DNA of 64,000 bases from Faecalicoccus acidiformans (GTDB taxonomy: Bacteria; Bacillota_I; Bacilli_A; Erysipelotrichales; Erysipelotrichaceae). The notes beneath the pieces were generated by a model. That model was given only the letters and a program-made list of their open reading frames with translations, was not told where the DNA came from and did not search any database. The first letter of the stretch is position 1, and each line of letters opens with the position of its first letter. The position numbers and the translations under genes were made by a program. Location of the stretch: the NCBI RefSeq assembly GCF_014202635.1, contig NZ_JACHHD010000001.1:62001-126000 (forward strand), in the 5' to 3' direction. Shown piece after piece: positions 32,618 to 41,670 of the stretch.

Positions 32618-34309
32618 ATGAAATTAAGTCAGAGTTTTTTCTATACATTGCGTGAAAACGCCAAAGATGAAGACAGTATTTCCGGCAATCTTCTGGTCAG
32701 AGCCGGAATGATCAAAAAAACATCGAATGGAATCTATATGATCATGCCGATGGGTAAAAAAGTCTTGGCCAAGATTGAGAATATCGTTCGTGAAGAGATG
32801 GATGCGAAGGGTGCTCAGGAACTGCTGATGCCTAGTCTGATCTCGGAAGATGTCTATGTTCAATCGGGGCGCCGGGAAGCCTTTGGTTCGAATATGTTTT
32901 CTTTGAAAGACCGTTATTCCAAACCCTATGTGCTGGGTCCAACGCATGAAGAACTGTTTGCGGTTGCGGCAAGCATGAATGGAAAATCTTACAAAGATTA
33001 TCCCTATAATCTATATCAGATCCAGACTAAATACCGCGATGAAACACGTCCTCGCTATGGCTTGATTCGGGTTCGTGAATTTATAATGAAGGATGCTTAT
33101 ACATTTGATATCGATGAAGCGGGCTTGGATGTGGCATATCAAAAGATGTATGATGCATATTGCCGCATCTTTGATCGCCTTCATTTAGACTATAAGATCG
33201 TAAAAGCCGATACAGGGGCTATGGGAGGTCTTTTATCCGAAGAATACCAAGCTTTATCTTCGATTGGAGAAGATATCGTTGTGGGTTGTGAAGGTTGTGA
33301 TTTTTCCAGTAATTTAGAGATCACGGAAGTAATAGATACCATCCAGGATTCACAAGAACAGGAAAAAGAAATGCAGATCCAAGAAACGCCGAATGCCAGG
33401 ACGATTGAAGAGGTAGCTGCTTTTTTTGGAAAAGAGCCTTCTGATTTTGTAAAGACTCTTCTGTATTCTGTAGATGGGCAGACAGTTGCCTTTTGTATCC
33501 CGGGAGACAGAGAACTCAACGAGACGAAAGCATTGAAACTTTTGGGGGCCAATGAGATAGAACTTGCCAGCTTTGAAGAAGTAGAACGTGTTACTCATGC
33601 CAAGGTCGGTTTTGCCGGACCTGTGGGTCTGGATTGCCCGGTTTATCTGGATCGTCAGATTTTACATCGCAAAAATTTTATTGTGGGTGCCAATAAAACG
33701 GACCATCATATTGTGAATGTCAATCTGAAAGATTTTACTTATGAAAAAGTGGCTGATTTATGTCAAGTCAAAGAAGGAGATATTTGCCCGGTTTGCGGCC
33801 AGAAACTGACATTCTCCCATGGTATCGAGGTGGGAAATCTATTTAAACTCGGAACTAAGTATTCTCAATCGATGGACCTCTTCTACACAGACGCGAAGAA
33901 TCAGTTACAGCCTGTGTGGATGGGAAGTTATGGCATTGGCTTGGAACGCTGCATGGCAGCGGTTGCGGAACAGCACAATGATGAACACGGGATCATCTGG
34001 CCTCGTGAGATCGCACCGTTTTCCTTGGCAATCGTGCCTATTAGCTTGAAAGATCAAGAACAAGTTCAGTTAGCGGATCAGATTTATGAATATTGTGTTC
34101 AGAAGCACTATGATGTCTTATATGATGACCGCAATGAACGCCCAGGGGTCAAGTTCAAAGATATGGAATTGATCGGTATCCCTACGCGGATCACTTTGGG
34201 AAAAGGTGTCAAAGAAGGGAAAGTCGAAATCGTTGATCGTGCGACAGGAATCAAGGAAGAATGCGCGATCGAGAATCTTTGGAAAAAGATCGATGAAATC
34301 TTTGCATAA
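32618..34309 (+). CDS. proS: Prolyl-tRNA synthetase (bacterial type, with INS editing domain)
   Basis: Charges tRNA-Pro. The 563-residue class II enzyme has motif 1 around LLVRAGMIKKTSNGIY and motif 2 (TKYRDETRPRYGLIRVREFIMKD). The YbaK-like INS editing domain lies about residues 225-400 (KTLLYSVDGQTVAF, DHHIVNVN), then motif 3 (GIGLERCMAA) and the anticodon-binding domain. ATG 32618 has AAAGAGG upstream and starts KLSQSFFYTLRENAK as in the family. A free-standing YbaK-type deacylase is encoded at 62093-62578. Confidence 0.96.
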   Translation: MKLSQSFFYTLRENAKDEDSISGNLLVRAGMIKKTSNGIYMIMPMGKKVLAKIENIVREEMDAKGAQELLMPSLISEDVYVQSGRREAFGSNMFSLKDRYSKPYVLGPTHEELFAVAASMNGKSYKDYPYNLYQIQTKYRDETRPRYGLIRVREFIMKDAYTFDIDEAGLDVAYQKMYDAYCRIFDRLHLDYKIVKADTGAMGGLLSEEYQALSSIGEDIVVGCEGCDFSSNLEITEVIDTIQDSQEQEKEMQIQETPNARTIEEVAAFFGKEPSDFVKTLLYSVDGQTVAFCIPGDRELNETKALKLLGANEIELASFEEVERVTHAKVGFAGPVGLDCPVYLDRQILHRKNFIVGANKTDHHIVNVNLKDFTYEKVADLCQVKEGDICPVCGQKLTFSHGIEVGNLFKLGTKYSQSMDLFYTDAKNQLQPVWMGSYGIGLERCMAAVAEQHNDEHGIIWPREIAPFSLAIVPISLKDQEQVQLADQIYEYCVQKHYDVLYDDRNERPGVKFKDMELIGIPTRITLGKGVKEGKVEIVDRATGIKEECAIENLWKKIDEIFA

Positions 34310-34336
34310 GTTCGGATTCTGTTCCGAACTTTTTTT
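34309..34336 (+). terminator. Terminator after proS
   Basis: AGTTCGGA and TCCGAACT pair, followed by T run. Confidence 0.85.
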
Positions 34337-34373
34337 GAAAGTACAGCTTTCAAAACGGGGACAAAGTCCTGAC

Positions 34374-34430
34374 TGGAAACGTTTACAAACGTTCTTATGA
34401 ATTTACTTTTATTTCTACTTAGGTTAAAAT
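34374..34430 (+). promoter_or_regulatory. cre-like site and promoter of the PEPCK-like gene
   Basis: TGGAAACGTTTACA (34374-34387) matches the CcpA consensus TGWAARCGYTWNCW at all but one position. A promoter follows: TTTACT (34402-34407), 17 bases, TAAAAT (34425-34430). CcpA control would be expected for a gluconeogenic or anaplerotic enzyme. Confidence 0.6.
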
Positions 34431-34452
34431 AGCTATATTAGGAGGATTTTAG

Positions 34453-36147
34453 ATGGAAAAGAAAATCAGTATCAGCAATACACAGGTGATTTTGAATTAC
34501 AACAAGGCTTATCCAAAAGATCGTCAGGAGCTTTTGGCCAGTAAGACCTTAAAAGTCTTTTTGCAGTATTTTATTTCCTTACAAAAGGAAAAGAATCAAG
34601 ACATTTATAGATATTTAACGCAAGATGGAAAATACGATTCCGAAACCGCAACCGAAGAGTTTAGTCATTTCCTTCGTTTGTTATCGGTGTTCCAGCTGGA
34701 TGAGATCCGCAATGACTATGCGTTAGATGAAAACGGTTTGCTGGACACGATCGAAGAGTTCTACAAGAGCTGGCGCCAGCTGCAGCGTTTTGCGTTTATG
34801 TCCAGTGAAACTCGTGATGGTTTTGGTGTCAACACGTTAGTGGCAATGGATTCTTCGCTCAACAATTTATTTTTGAGAACATATCGTTTATTCGAAGAAC
34901 GCGCAATGCATCGCCGAAACGTAGTATACCGTCAGGTACAGGCAGGAACCAATGCTTGTTTCTCTGTTCATCATCATCGCAATCTTTGGGATCCTCAATA
35001 TGAAAAATTGATGGATATCCCGGTGATTGATACCGTGATGTTGCGCACACCGATGATCCTGCACCCGAAATCCAGTAAAAGAGAAGGTGTGATCAATGAG
35101 ATTCACGAAAACCCTATGAATTATTTTGCGGGCGATTCAGAAGACTGGTTCTGCTTCCCATGCCGCGTTGGAAAATTGTTGTGTTTTGTCTACTTTAATT
35201 CAAAATATATCGCTTCTGCTTTAAGTATGGCAAACTTGTTTGAATTGGCGACTCGTGAAGAATCTGAAGGAAAACCAGATTTGATCTGTATTTATGGAAA
35301 CCCGGATGACCGAAACGAGACACAGTTCTATCACGATGAAGCCAATGATATCTGGATCGGATGCATCAGTGATCATCCAAGAGTGGAATATTTTGGTTAT
35401 TTGAAGAAGATGTGTTTGACTTTGCATAACTTGGCGATGATGAATCGCGGATGGTTGCCGATCCACGGTGCTTTTGTGAACATCACATTACATGATGGCC
35501 GTAAAAAAGGCATCATGTTGATGGGTGATTCTGGTGCTGGTAAGTCGGAATCCATTGAAGCCTTGAAAGCGGCTGGAAAAGATTTGATTCGCGATATTGA
35601 AGTTGTCTTTGATGATATGGGTACGATTCATATCGAAGATGGTGTTCCTTATGGACAGGGAACGGAGATCGGAGCCTTTATTCGTCTGGATGACTTGGAT
35701 CCGGGAACGCCTTATCGTGATATGGACCGTTCTGTGATCATGGGGCCGGAAAATCCGAATGCCCGGATGGTTGTGCCAGCCAGTCCATACCGTGTTGTCG
35801 TTCACAACCATAAGATCGATCTGTTTGCTTATGCGAACAATTACACCAATGAATTCGGCTTGAAGCAGCTCCCGATCGAAGAAGTCAAAGCAACTTGTAA
35901 ATTGGGTAAACGTATGGCTTTGGGAACGACCCAGGAAGTGGGAATTTCGACAACTTATTTTGCGAACCCGTTTGGTCCAATGCAGAAACAAGAATTATGT
36001 GAACCTTTGATTGATAAGATGTTCCAATGCATGAAAGACAACGGCATCTTTGTCGGGGAAATCTATACTCATTTGGGATTTGATCGTTCCAGCCGTGAAG
36101 GATTAGATGTGGCCGCTAAAGAATTATTAGACTTTATTATGAAATAG
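34453..36147 (+). CDS. PEP carboxykinase/HprK-like P-loop protein
   Basis: A 564-residue soluble protein with a P-loop GDSGAGKSESIEAL (about residues 357-370), close in form to HPr kinase and PEP carboxykinase. A second acidic motif is FDDMGTIHIED (about 396). The N-terminal 330 residues are helical and not recognised. Within the catalytic half, GQGTEIGAFIRLDDL and YNPFGPMQ-like (YFANPFGPM) segments occur. I believe related proteins in Erysipelotrichia are annotated as PEP carboxykinase, but it does not look like classical ATP- or GTP-PEPCK throughout. The cre-like site upstream suits a role in PEP metabolism. A protein kinase role is the alternative. Confidence 0.55.
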   Translation: MEKKISISNTQVILNYNKAYPKDRQELLASKTLKVFLQYFISLQKEKNQDIYRYLTQDGKYDSETATEEFSHFLRLLSVFQLDEIRNDYALDENGLLDTIEEFYKSWRQLQRFAFMSSETRDGFGVNTLVAMDSSLNNLFLRTYRLFEERAMHRRNVVYRQVQAGTNACFSVHHHRNLWDPQYEKLMDIPVIDTVMLRTPMILHPKSSKREGVINEIHENPMNYFAGDSEDWFCFPCRVGKLLCFVYFNSKYIASALSMANLFELATREESEGKPDLICIYGNPDDRNETQFYHDEANDIWIGCISDHPRVEYFGYLKKMCLTLHNLAMMNRGWLPIHGAFVNITLHDGRKKGIMLMGDSGAGKSESIEALKAAGKDLIRDIEVVFDDMGTIHIEDGVPYGQGTEIGAFIRLDDLDPGTPYRDMDRSVIMGPENPNARMVVPASPYRVVVHNHKIDLFAYANNYTNEFGLKQLPIEEVKATCKLGKRMALGTTQEVGISTTYFANPFGPMQKQELCEPLIDKMFQCMKDNGIFVGEIYTHLGFDRSSREGLDVAAKELLDFIMK

Positions 36148-36160
36148 AGGAGATGATATC

Positions 36161-36865
36161 ATGTTTAATGATTATCAAACAACTTTTTACTCACAAGATA
36201 CAGTTCGCAAGTCGGTTTTAAACAGCTATGTTTGGATGGCATTGGGTCTGCTCGTTACCGGCGCGGTATCGTTTGGCTTATATGTCACTGGACTGTTCTT
36301 TACTTTATTGGCTTCTCCATTTGTGATGTTGGCCTTGATCATTGCGCAGTTCGGCATTGTCATTGCTTTTTCATCCGCGTTAGCTCGTAATACGAGTGCC
36401 GGGACGATGAAAATCCTGTTCTTGGCTTATGCTGTCATTTTGGGTATTACGATGACTTCGATCTTCTATTCCTATCCTTTGGGTGTGATTGGAGTGGCTT
36501 TCTTTGTATCGGCGCTCTTCTTTGGCTGTCTGGTGATTATGGGAATCACAACCAAAAAAGATATGACGCGTATTGGCATGATCTGTATGGCTGGCTTATT
36601 TGCCATGATCATTTCACAGCCGATTCTCTGGCTGCTTGGATTTGGTCCGATGACTAGGATGTTCAGTCTGCTGGGGCTTGTGATCTTTGCCGGATTGACA
36701 ATCTGGGATGTTCAAAGAATGCATAAGATCATGACATTAGAAGATGGAACGATCGTTTCGCGTGAAAAGTTATCCATTTATTTCGCTTTAGAATTGTATT
36801 TGGATTTCATCAATATCTTCTTATACATCCTTCGTTTGGTTGGTTTAGGAAGCAGTCGAGATTAA
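36161..36865 (+). CDS. Bax inhibitor-1/YccA-family membrane protein
   Basis: A 234-residue integral membrane protein with seven hydrophobic segments and the typical family end: GLTIWDVQRMHKIM followed by YFALELYLDFINIFLYILRL. BI-1 proteins are pH-sensitive calcium leak channels in some bacteria. It begins 13 bases after the PEPCK-like gene, with GGAG upstream, so they probably share a transcript. Terminator follows. Confidence 0.9.
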   Translation: MFNDYQTTFYSQDTVRKSVLNSYVWMALGLLVTGAVSFGLYVTGLFFTLLASPFVMLALIIAQFGIVIAFSSALARNTSAGTMKILFLAYAVILGITMTSIFYSYPLGVIGVAFFVSALFFGCLVIMGITTKKDMTRIGMICMAGLFAMIISQPILWLLGFGPMTRMFSLLGLVIFAGLTIWDVQRMHKIMTLEDGTIVSREKLSIYFALELYLDFINIFLYILRLVGLGSSRD

Positions 36866-36872
36866 ATACTTG

Positions 36873-36902
36873 GTCCTTAGAGAAATCTAAGGACTTTTTT
36901 TT
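36873..36902 (+). terminator. Terminator after the BI-1 gene
   Basis: GTCCTTAGA and TCTAAGGAC pair around GAAA, followed by T run. Confidence 0.85.
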
Positions 36903-36924
36903 GAGAATAAAAAATGAAGGAGAA

Positions 36925-37788
36925 TTATCTCCTTCGAATATTTGACATATATGTTTTCAGATTCGCCTCTTTGGTGATCACCGGCTGGATCTTTCCTGTT
37001 TTGCTGGTAGCGACTACACACACGCCAGGACCATGACCGCTGGTAAAAGAATCGCTATGAACGATGACACCGATGCTGATGCTGCCCTTCAGATAGTGCG
37101 GGCCGTATTCGTTATCGTGATCTTGGATCGCAACAAAATCGCCAAAGCGAAGGTCGTTGATACCATATGTTTCATTAGCTTCTTTATCTTGGGTCATGAT
37201 ATCGTAATCGCCCTCCATCATCGTACTGGATCCCAGACCGGAGCCCATGAGGAAACTTGGAATCATGGTAACGACAGGGAAAGTGATCGCATCGCCTTTT
37301 TCTTCGATTGGCAGGGCTTCAAAAAGATCTGGATCGAGGTTCATAATGTAAATCTCCGGATGATCCACCAACTTCATGCCTTGTCCATAGGCCTTGACCA
37401 AAATAGTTTCATTTCCGTCCATTTCCTCCAAAATGCTTTTATCGAAGCAGATCATGGTATGATCGATGCCTCCATGAGTTCCGCTGACATAACCGATTTC
37501 GCCTTTTTTGGGTCCATTGATGATGCGTGCCTCGTTACCGACACAGGCAAATGTTTCCAATGCGTGATTTTCACCATTGCCGGGGTTGGCCAAAGAGATA
37601 CCCGGTTCTACATGGTCTCCGGCCAATCCCATACAAGGATCACCGATCGCATGGGAGTATGTGATGCCTCCGGTTCCAATCGGCATTCGTCCTTTTCCGT
37701 CAAATCCAACGCGATACCCTTTCATTCGAGGGTGATCTACTTGTCCTTGGACAGCGATTTTGACCAATTTGTCTCTATTGATATTCAT
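36925..37788 (-). CDS. DUF4438 family protein
   Basis: A 287-residue soluble protein of unknown function matching DUF4438. It has VDHPRMKGYRVGFDGKGRMP near the N terminus, GDHVEPGISLANPG, SGTHGGIDHTMICF and the C-terminal SFTSGHGPGVCVVATSKTG. Several conserved histidines, aspartates and glycines (GDHVEPG, GTHGG, HDNEYGPH) suggest a metal- or phosphate-binding enzyme. ATG 37788 with AAAGGAGG upstream was chosen over the longer frame. It overlaps the TrmH-family gene by 14 bases, so they form one operon. Confidence 0.75.
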   Translation of the reverse strand: MNINRDKLVKIAVQGQVDHPRMKGYRVGFDGKGRMPIGTGGITYSHAIGDPCMGLAGDHVEPGISLANPGNGENHALETFACVGNEARIINGPKKGEIGYVSGTHGGIDHTMICFDKSILEEMDGNETILVKAYGQGMKLVDHPEIYIMNLDPDLFEALPIEEKGDAITFPVVTMIPSFLMGSGLGSSTMMEGDYDIMTQDKEANETYGINDLRFGDFVAIQDHDNEYGPHYLKGSISIGVIVHSDSFTSGHGPGVCVVATSKTGKIQPVITKEANLKTYMSNIRRR

Positions 37789-38509
37789 GATGGTTCCTCC
37801 TTTGTCTGACGATCTCAAAACTGATGGCACTGCATACACTGGCGGTATCGAGGGCATAACGAAATTCGCGGCCATAATCTAAAACCAGATTTTGATCGGC
37901 ATTTTGTATCAAGGTAGCCTTAAGTCCTCGCAATGCGCCGCCAATTGCCAAACAAAACGATTTTGGGAATGTGTAATCATAAACACTCTTTGCCTGATCA
38001 CGATGGGCGATCACAAGAGGAATCTGAATGGTTTTCAGATAGGTTACTAATTCTTCTTCGTTTTGGATCCAATAGATGGGAAGTCGTTCAAAAGCACCGG
38101 CACTTGCTTTTAGGATGGTAGGTTCAGCCGTTGACCAGTCTCGCTTTTTTAAGATGAGAGCTTCACAGCCGCTTGCATAAAGGGTGCGCGCAATGCTTCC
38201 AAGATTATATGGATCTTCGACGCCATCGATCATGCATAGATATCCAGTTAATTTTTGAGCTGGCAGGGGCTTTTGCGGTCGCTGATGAGCTTTGACCAAG
38301 ATGCCGCCATGACTCTTTGAGTTTGCATAGGCATCTATTTCTTCTCTTGACCAAGTCTGGATCACAATCCCGTTTTTTGATGCCAGGGCTTTGAGATAAC
38401 CAATATCTCTGGAGCGTTTATCTTTTTGGATGATCAACGTCTCGATTTTCCTTTGTTTGCTTTCCATCAGGGCTTTTGCCGAGATCTGTCCTTCAAAAAT
38501 CAATTCCAT
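37775..38509 (-). CDS. TrmH/SpoU-family rRNA or tRNA 2'-O-ribose methyltransferase
   Basis: A 244-residue SPOUT methyltransferase. The N terminus (IFEGQISAKALMESKQRKIETLII) is the substrate-binding domain. Motif 1 is IDGVEDPYNLGSIARTLYASG, motif 2 is in CLAIGGALRGL, and motif 3 in ALDTASVCSAISFEIVRQR carries changes from the usual SLNVSVAA form. The altered motif 3 may mean altered specificity. ATG 38509 begins MELIFEGQ, with AAGAAG upstream; the frame extends to 38584 without a ribosome site. The target nucleotide is unknown. Confidence 0.8.
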   Translation of the reverse strand: MELIFEGQISAKALMESKQRKIETLIIQKDKRSRDIGYLKALASKNGIVIQTWSREEIDAYANSKSHGGILVKAHQRPQKPLPAQKLTGYLCMIDGVEDPYNLGSIARTLYASGCEALILKKRDWSTAEPTILKASAGAFERLPIYWIQNEEELVTYLKTIQIPLVIAHRDQAKSVYDYTFPKSFCLAIGGALRGLKATLIQNADQNLVLDYGREFRYALDTASVCSAISFEIVRQRRNHHEYQ

Positions 38510-38583
38510 GCTTCTTATTATAAAGCCTTTCACAAATACTTTCCATATGATAGAATCTTTTGTGTTATAAGGTGGAGTCAACA

Positions 38584-39741
38584 ATGCATTTTCAAATTAC
38601 AGAAGAAATGAAGAAAAAGATCTTTGTGTATGCAGGGTCGTTATCAATTGCCGTTGCCGTTGCAGCACTTTTTTTCTATTTTGACCGTGTGATCGACATT
38701 CTTCAGTTTCTGCTTTCGATTGGATTTCCATTCTTGCTGGGAATCTTTTTAGCGTTTCTTTTGCATAAACCAAGTCGCTGGTTTGAAAAGAAGCTTTTTG
38801 GATCTTTTAAGTTCAGTTCGAAGAAGAAACGATTATTGTCAATCATCATCTCTTTTATTTTATTTTTGTGTTTAATAGCGCTGTTCTTTGGAACGATCAT
38901 TCCCAGCCTGATCGATTCAGCCGTACAGTTCTCTGATAATTTTGCGGCTTATTGGGATCGTTTGGTGACTTATGCGATCAGCTTGGGATCCAGCTGGAAT
39001 ATATCTGTTTCCAGCATTGAACAAGCCTTGCAGGAGATCGATGTGTTGAATACGATTACTTCCACGTTGACGAAGTATTTGCCGGAGATCGCCAATTATT
39101 CATACAATCTGATTCGTCTGGTCATTAATTTGATTCTTGCGTTTGTCAGTGCGTTTTATATTTTGTTGGATAAAGAAAGTTTGCTGCTGGGCTTGAAAGA
39201 ATTGAATTATGCTTTATTTGACAAGACAACGGCCAATTTCATCACGGCTTGGACCGAAGATGCTAAGCTTGTCTTTGAAAAATACATCGTTGGAAGCATT
39301 ATCGATTCTACAATAATCGGCGTCTCTTGTTATATAGGAGTTTCACTGTTGCAGATTCCTTATGCACCTATGATCGGCTTTGTGGTAGGGATTACAAATG
39401 TGATTCCTGTCTTTGGCCCATTTATCGGAGCGATTCCAGTGATTGTTTTGCTTTTGCTGATCAATCCGTTCTATGCGCTTGTTTTCGCAATTTTTATCCT
39501 GGTTCTGCAGCAGATTGACGGAAATGTTTTAAAACCGATCGTTTTAGGAGACCAGTTGGGAATTTCCGGGTTCTGGATCCTATTTTCGGTTACGATCGGC
39601 GGCGGGCTGGCTGGCGTGGTCGGCATGTTCTTGGGAGTCCCTGTTTTCGCTTTGATCTATGCGGGGGTTCGCGATTTTTCAAAAGCTCGGCTGGAAAAGA
39701 AAAAAATCAAAGTGACCGAAAAAAAAGGAACGATTTCTTAG
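38584..39741 (+). CDS. AI-2E family transporter
   Basis: A 385-residue protein of the AI-2 exporter (TqsA/YdiK/YtvI) superfamily: an N-terminal pair of helices, a soluble stretch at about 100-160, then five or six helices. Family motifs are VVGITNVIPVFGPFIGAIP and QQIDGNVLKPIVLGDQLGISGFW. ATG 38584 with AAGGTGGAG upstream was chosen. Members export autoinducer-2 or act as Na+/H+ antiporters; which applies here is unknown. Divergent from the methyltransferase operon. Confidence 0.88.
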   Translation: MHFQITEEMKKKIFVYAGSLSIAVAVAALFFYFDRVIDILQFLLSIGFPFLLGIFLAFLLHKPSRWFEKKLFGSFKFSSKKKRLLSIIISFILFLCLIALFFGTIIPSLIDSAVQFSDNFAAYWDRLVTYAISLGSSWNISVSSIEQALQEIDVLNTITSTLTKYLPEIANYSYNLIRLVINLILAFVSAFYILLDKESLLLGLKELNYALFDKTTANFITAWTEDAKLVFEKYIVGSIIDSTIIGVSCYIGVSLLQIPYAPMIGFVVGITNVIPVFGPFIGAIPVIVLLLLINPFYALVFAIFILVLQQIDGNVLKPIVLGDQLGISGFWILFSVTIGGGLAGVVGMFLGVPVFALIYAGVRDFSKARLEKKKIKVTEKKGTIS

Positions 39742-39742
39742 A

Positions 39743-39767
39743 AGATCCAAATTTGGATCTTTTTTTG
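39743..39767 (+). terminator. Terminator after the AI-2E gene
   Basis: AGATCCAAA and TTTGGATCT form a perfect inverted repeat followed by seven T. Confidence 0.85.
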
Positions 39768-39821
39768 CATTAGACTGGAAAAAATTTTTTAGAGACGTAT
39801 AATGAGTAACCAGGTGAAAGA

Positions 39822-40712
39822 ATGAATTTTATATATCATGGAATCGAACATACTTTACAAGATACTTGGATGATGTTTCCTTTTTTGCTTGTCACATATC
39901 TGATCTTGGAAGTATTTGAGAGAAAACAAAAGAATACGGATGAAAAAGTCTTTTTCGGTCTTCAGAAATATGGTCCTCTGATTGGTGCAGTCGTAGGTCT
40001 GATCCCGCAGTGTGGATTTAGCATCTTGGCTGCCATGTTATTTGTACAAAGAAATATCACAATGGGAACGTTGATCGCAGTTATGATTGCGACCAGCGAT
40101 GAAGCGATTCCTATTTTGTTGAGTGAACCAAATCTCTATTCAACATTAGGAATGATCCTGATTCTTAAATTTGTGATTGCTGGCGGAGTGGGGATGCTGG
40201 TGGATCGTGTTCTTTTTCCTGGTCAGAAGATCATTACTTTTGAGCAGATGGAAGAAGTTGAAGAGGAAGACTGGGAAGAGGAGAGTCCATCCAGCACCTG
40301 TCCTTGCTGTTATGTTCAATATCCTATTCCGGTCAGTGCTTTTCTTCGCTCATTGAAGATTTACGGCTTCATATTTGTGACTTCGTTAGTTTTAACTTGG
40401 ATCTTAGAAGGAATCGGGGAAGAACAGCTTTCCATGATTTTATTATCCAATTCGATTTTTCAGCCCATCTTGGCTTCGTTGTTTGGCTTTATCCCGAATT
40501 GTGCCGCAACCGTTGTTTTGACTTCTTTATATGTCGGCGGACAGTTACAGTTTGGATCGTTGTTAGCGGGCTTGATCACTAATGCTGGTTTGGGCCTTGT
40601 GGTTTTATTTCGTTATCAGGAGCATAAAAGAAATATCCTATGGGTGATTTTGATTTTATGGATCACGGCGATCATCGCCGGAATGCTTTTTTATGGATGG
40701 GGGTGTCTGTAA
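39822..40712 (+). CDS. Putative heavy-metal exporter (10-TM arsenic/manganese efflux-like)
   Basis: A 296-residue membrane protein made of two similar halves joined by an acidic linker with cysteines (EEVEEEDWEEE, then CPCC near residue 163). Each half carries a related proline-x-cysteine motif in a helix, PQCGFSILAAM (about 62) and PNCAATVVLTSLYVGG (about 225), characteristic of the putative arsenic/manganese efflux family. The linker cysteines could bind metal. The substrate is not established. The next gene starts on the base after the stop, so the two are co-transcribed. Confidence 0.75.
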   Translation: MNFIYHGIEHTLQDTWMMFPFLLVTYLILEVFERKQKNTDEKVFFGLQKYGPLIGAVVGLIPQCGFSILAAMLFVQRNITMGTLIAVMIATSDEAIPILLSEPNLYSTLGMILILKFVIAGGVGMLVDRVLFPGQKIITFEQMEEVEEEDWEEESPSSTCPCCYVQYPIPVSAFLRSLKIYGFIFVTSLVLTWILEGIGEEQLSMILLSNSIFQPILASLFGFIPNCAATVVLTSLYVGGQLQFGSLLAGLITNAGLGLVVLFRYQEHKRNILWVILILWITAIIAGMLFYGWGCL

Positions 40713-41327
40713 GTGTTTCACGTATTTTTACACGACTTTCAAGAAAGTCCTGCTTTTTGGAATCCGGTTTTAGAGGTGATGCAAGATAAAACCCGCAGCA
40801 GCATCCCTTCTCTTTATTCTTGGTTGGATCCTGAACATGCTTATTATAGAGATATTCTTCAAGGCTTGCTTTTACAGTGTGCTTCCTATGCGGAACCTTT
40901 TGATCTTTGTGGACAAGGTTATGGAGCTTTGCTGGCTTTAGATCTGGCAGCTCAAGATCCGGATCGGATTCGGAATTTAGTTTTGATCGAACCCTCGATT
41001 CCTGTGTCAAAACGTTTTCAGAAAGTTCAACAAACACTGGCTCACCTTGTTCCTTCGAAGGTGTTTGATCAAATGCCGATCTCGAAAAAGATGTATTTAG
41101 ATCTGATGGCGTCGCTTCAAGATTTCGAACATCGGATGGATGCAATCAGTGCACCAACATGGATCCTTCTCGGTGAAAATGACAAGATCCATCAACAGGC
41201 TGCCCAATGGATCCAAGAATCGATAAAAACTTCAGAGATTCGCTATATACCGGATGCGATTCATGATGTTGTTCGTCAAAACTCTGAAGCGGTGGGTAAA
41301 TTCTTAAAAGAAATCTATCAAATATAA
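40713..41327 (+). CDS. Alpha/beta-hydrolase fold protein lacking the nucleophile serine
   Basis: A 204-residue alpha/beta-hydrolase with the fold landmarks: FHVFLHDFQESPAFW (oxyanion loop), a nucleophile elbow, APTWILLGENDKIH (acid aspartate) and IPDAIHDVV (histidine). The elbow reads LCGQGYGALLAL, so the G-x-S-x-G position for serine is glycine (about residue 71). Unless another residue serves, it should not be a hydrolase. It starts with GTG at 40713, directly after the exporter stop and without a good ribosome site, implying coupling. It may be a non-catalytic binding protein. Confidence 0.8.
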   Translation: MFHVFLHDFQESPAFWNPVLEVMQDKTRSSIPSLYSWLDPEHAYYRDILQGLLLQCASYAEPFDLCGQGYGALLALDLAAQDPDRIRNLVLIEPSIPVSKRFQKVQQTLAHLVPSKVFDQMPISKKMYLDLMASLQDFEHRMDAISAPTWILLGENDKIHQQAAQWIQESIKTSEIRYIPDAIHDVVRQNSEAVGKFLKEIYQI

Positions 41328-41328
41328 A

Positions 41329-41356
41329 AAAACTCGGTTTCCCGAGTTTTCTTTTT
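41329..41356. terminator. Bidirectional terminator
   Basis: ACTCGG and CCGAGT pair, with A run before and T run after, between the hydrolase gene and the minus-strand tRNAs. Confidence 0.75.
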
Positions 41357-41359
41357 GAA

Positions 41360-41447
41360 TGGTGGGGACGGTGGGACTTGAACCCACACGGGATTAACTC
41401 CCAACGGATTTTAAGTCCGTTGCGTCTGCCTATTCCGCCACGACCCC
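41360..41447 (-). tRNA. tRNA-Leu (anticodon TAA)
   Basis: Read on the minus strand: acceptor GGGGTCG with CGTCCCC, the D-loop segment typical of leucine tRNAs (GGCGGAATAGGCAGACGC), anticodon loop CTTAAAA (TAA), a long variable arm, a GGTTCAAGTCC T arm, discriminator A and an encoded CCA. It has the class II length expected for leucine. It lies five bases after tRNA-Cys. Confidence 0.95.
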
Positions 41448-41452
41448 ATTCT

Positions 41453-41526
41453 TGGAGGTTCCGACCGGATTCGAACCGGTGCTCACAGAGTTGCAGTCTA
41501 TTGCCTTACCACTTGGCTACGGAACC
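41453..41526 (-). tRNA. tRNA-Cys (anticodon GCA)
   Basis: Minus strand: acceptor GGTTCCG with CGGAACC, anticodon loop CTGCAAC (GCA), T arm CCGGTTCGAATCCGG, the U73 discriminator required for cysteine identity, and an encoded CCA. Transcribed ahead of tRNA-Leu. Confidence 0.95.
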
Positions 41527-41670
41527 AGTGCCTAATCATTATATGAGAATTCAACTTTAAATGCAAGTTTTTTTTCTTGGACTTCCATACCTCTTTTCTG
41601 ACTAGACTCTTTGGTGATTATTGTATATTTGTACACTTGGTGTATAATTTAAATAAAGAAGGAGATTTTT

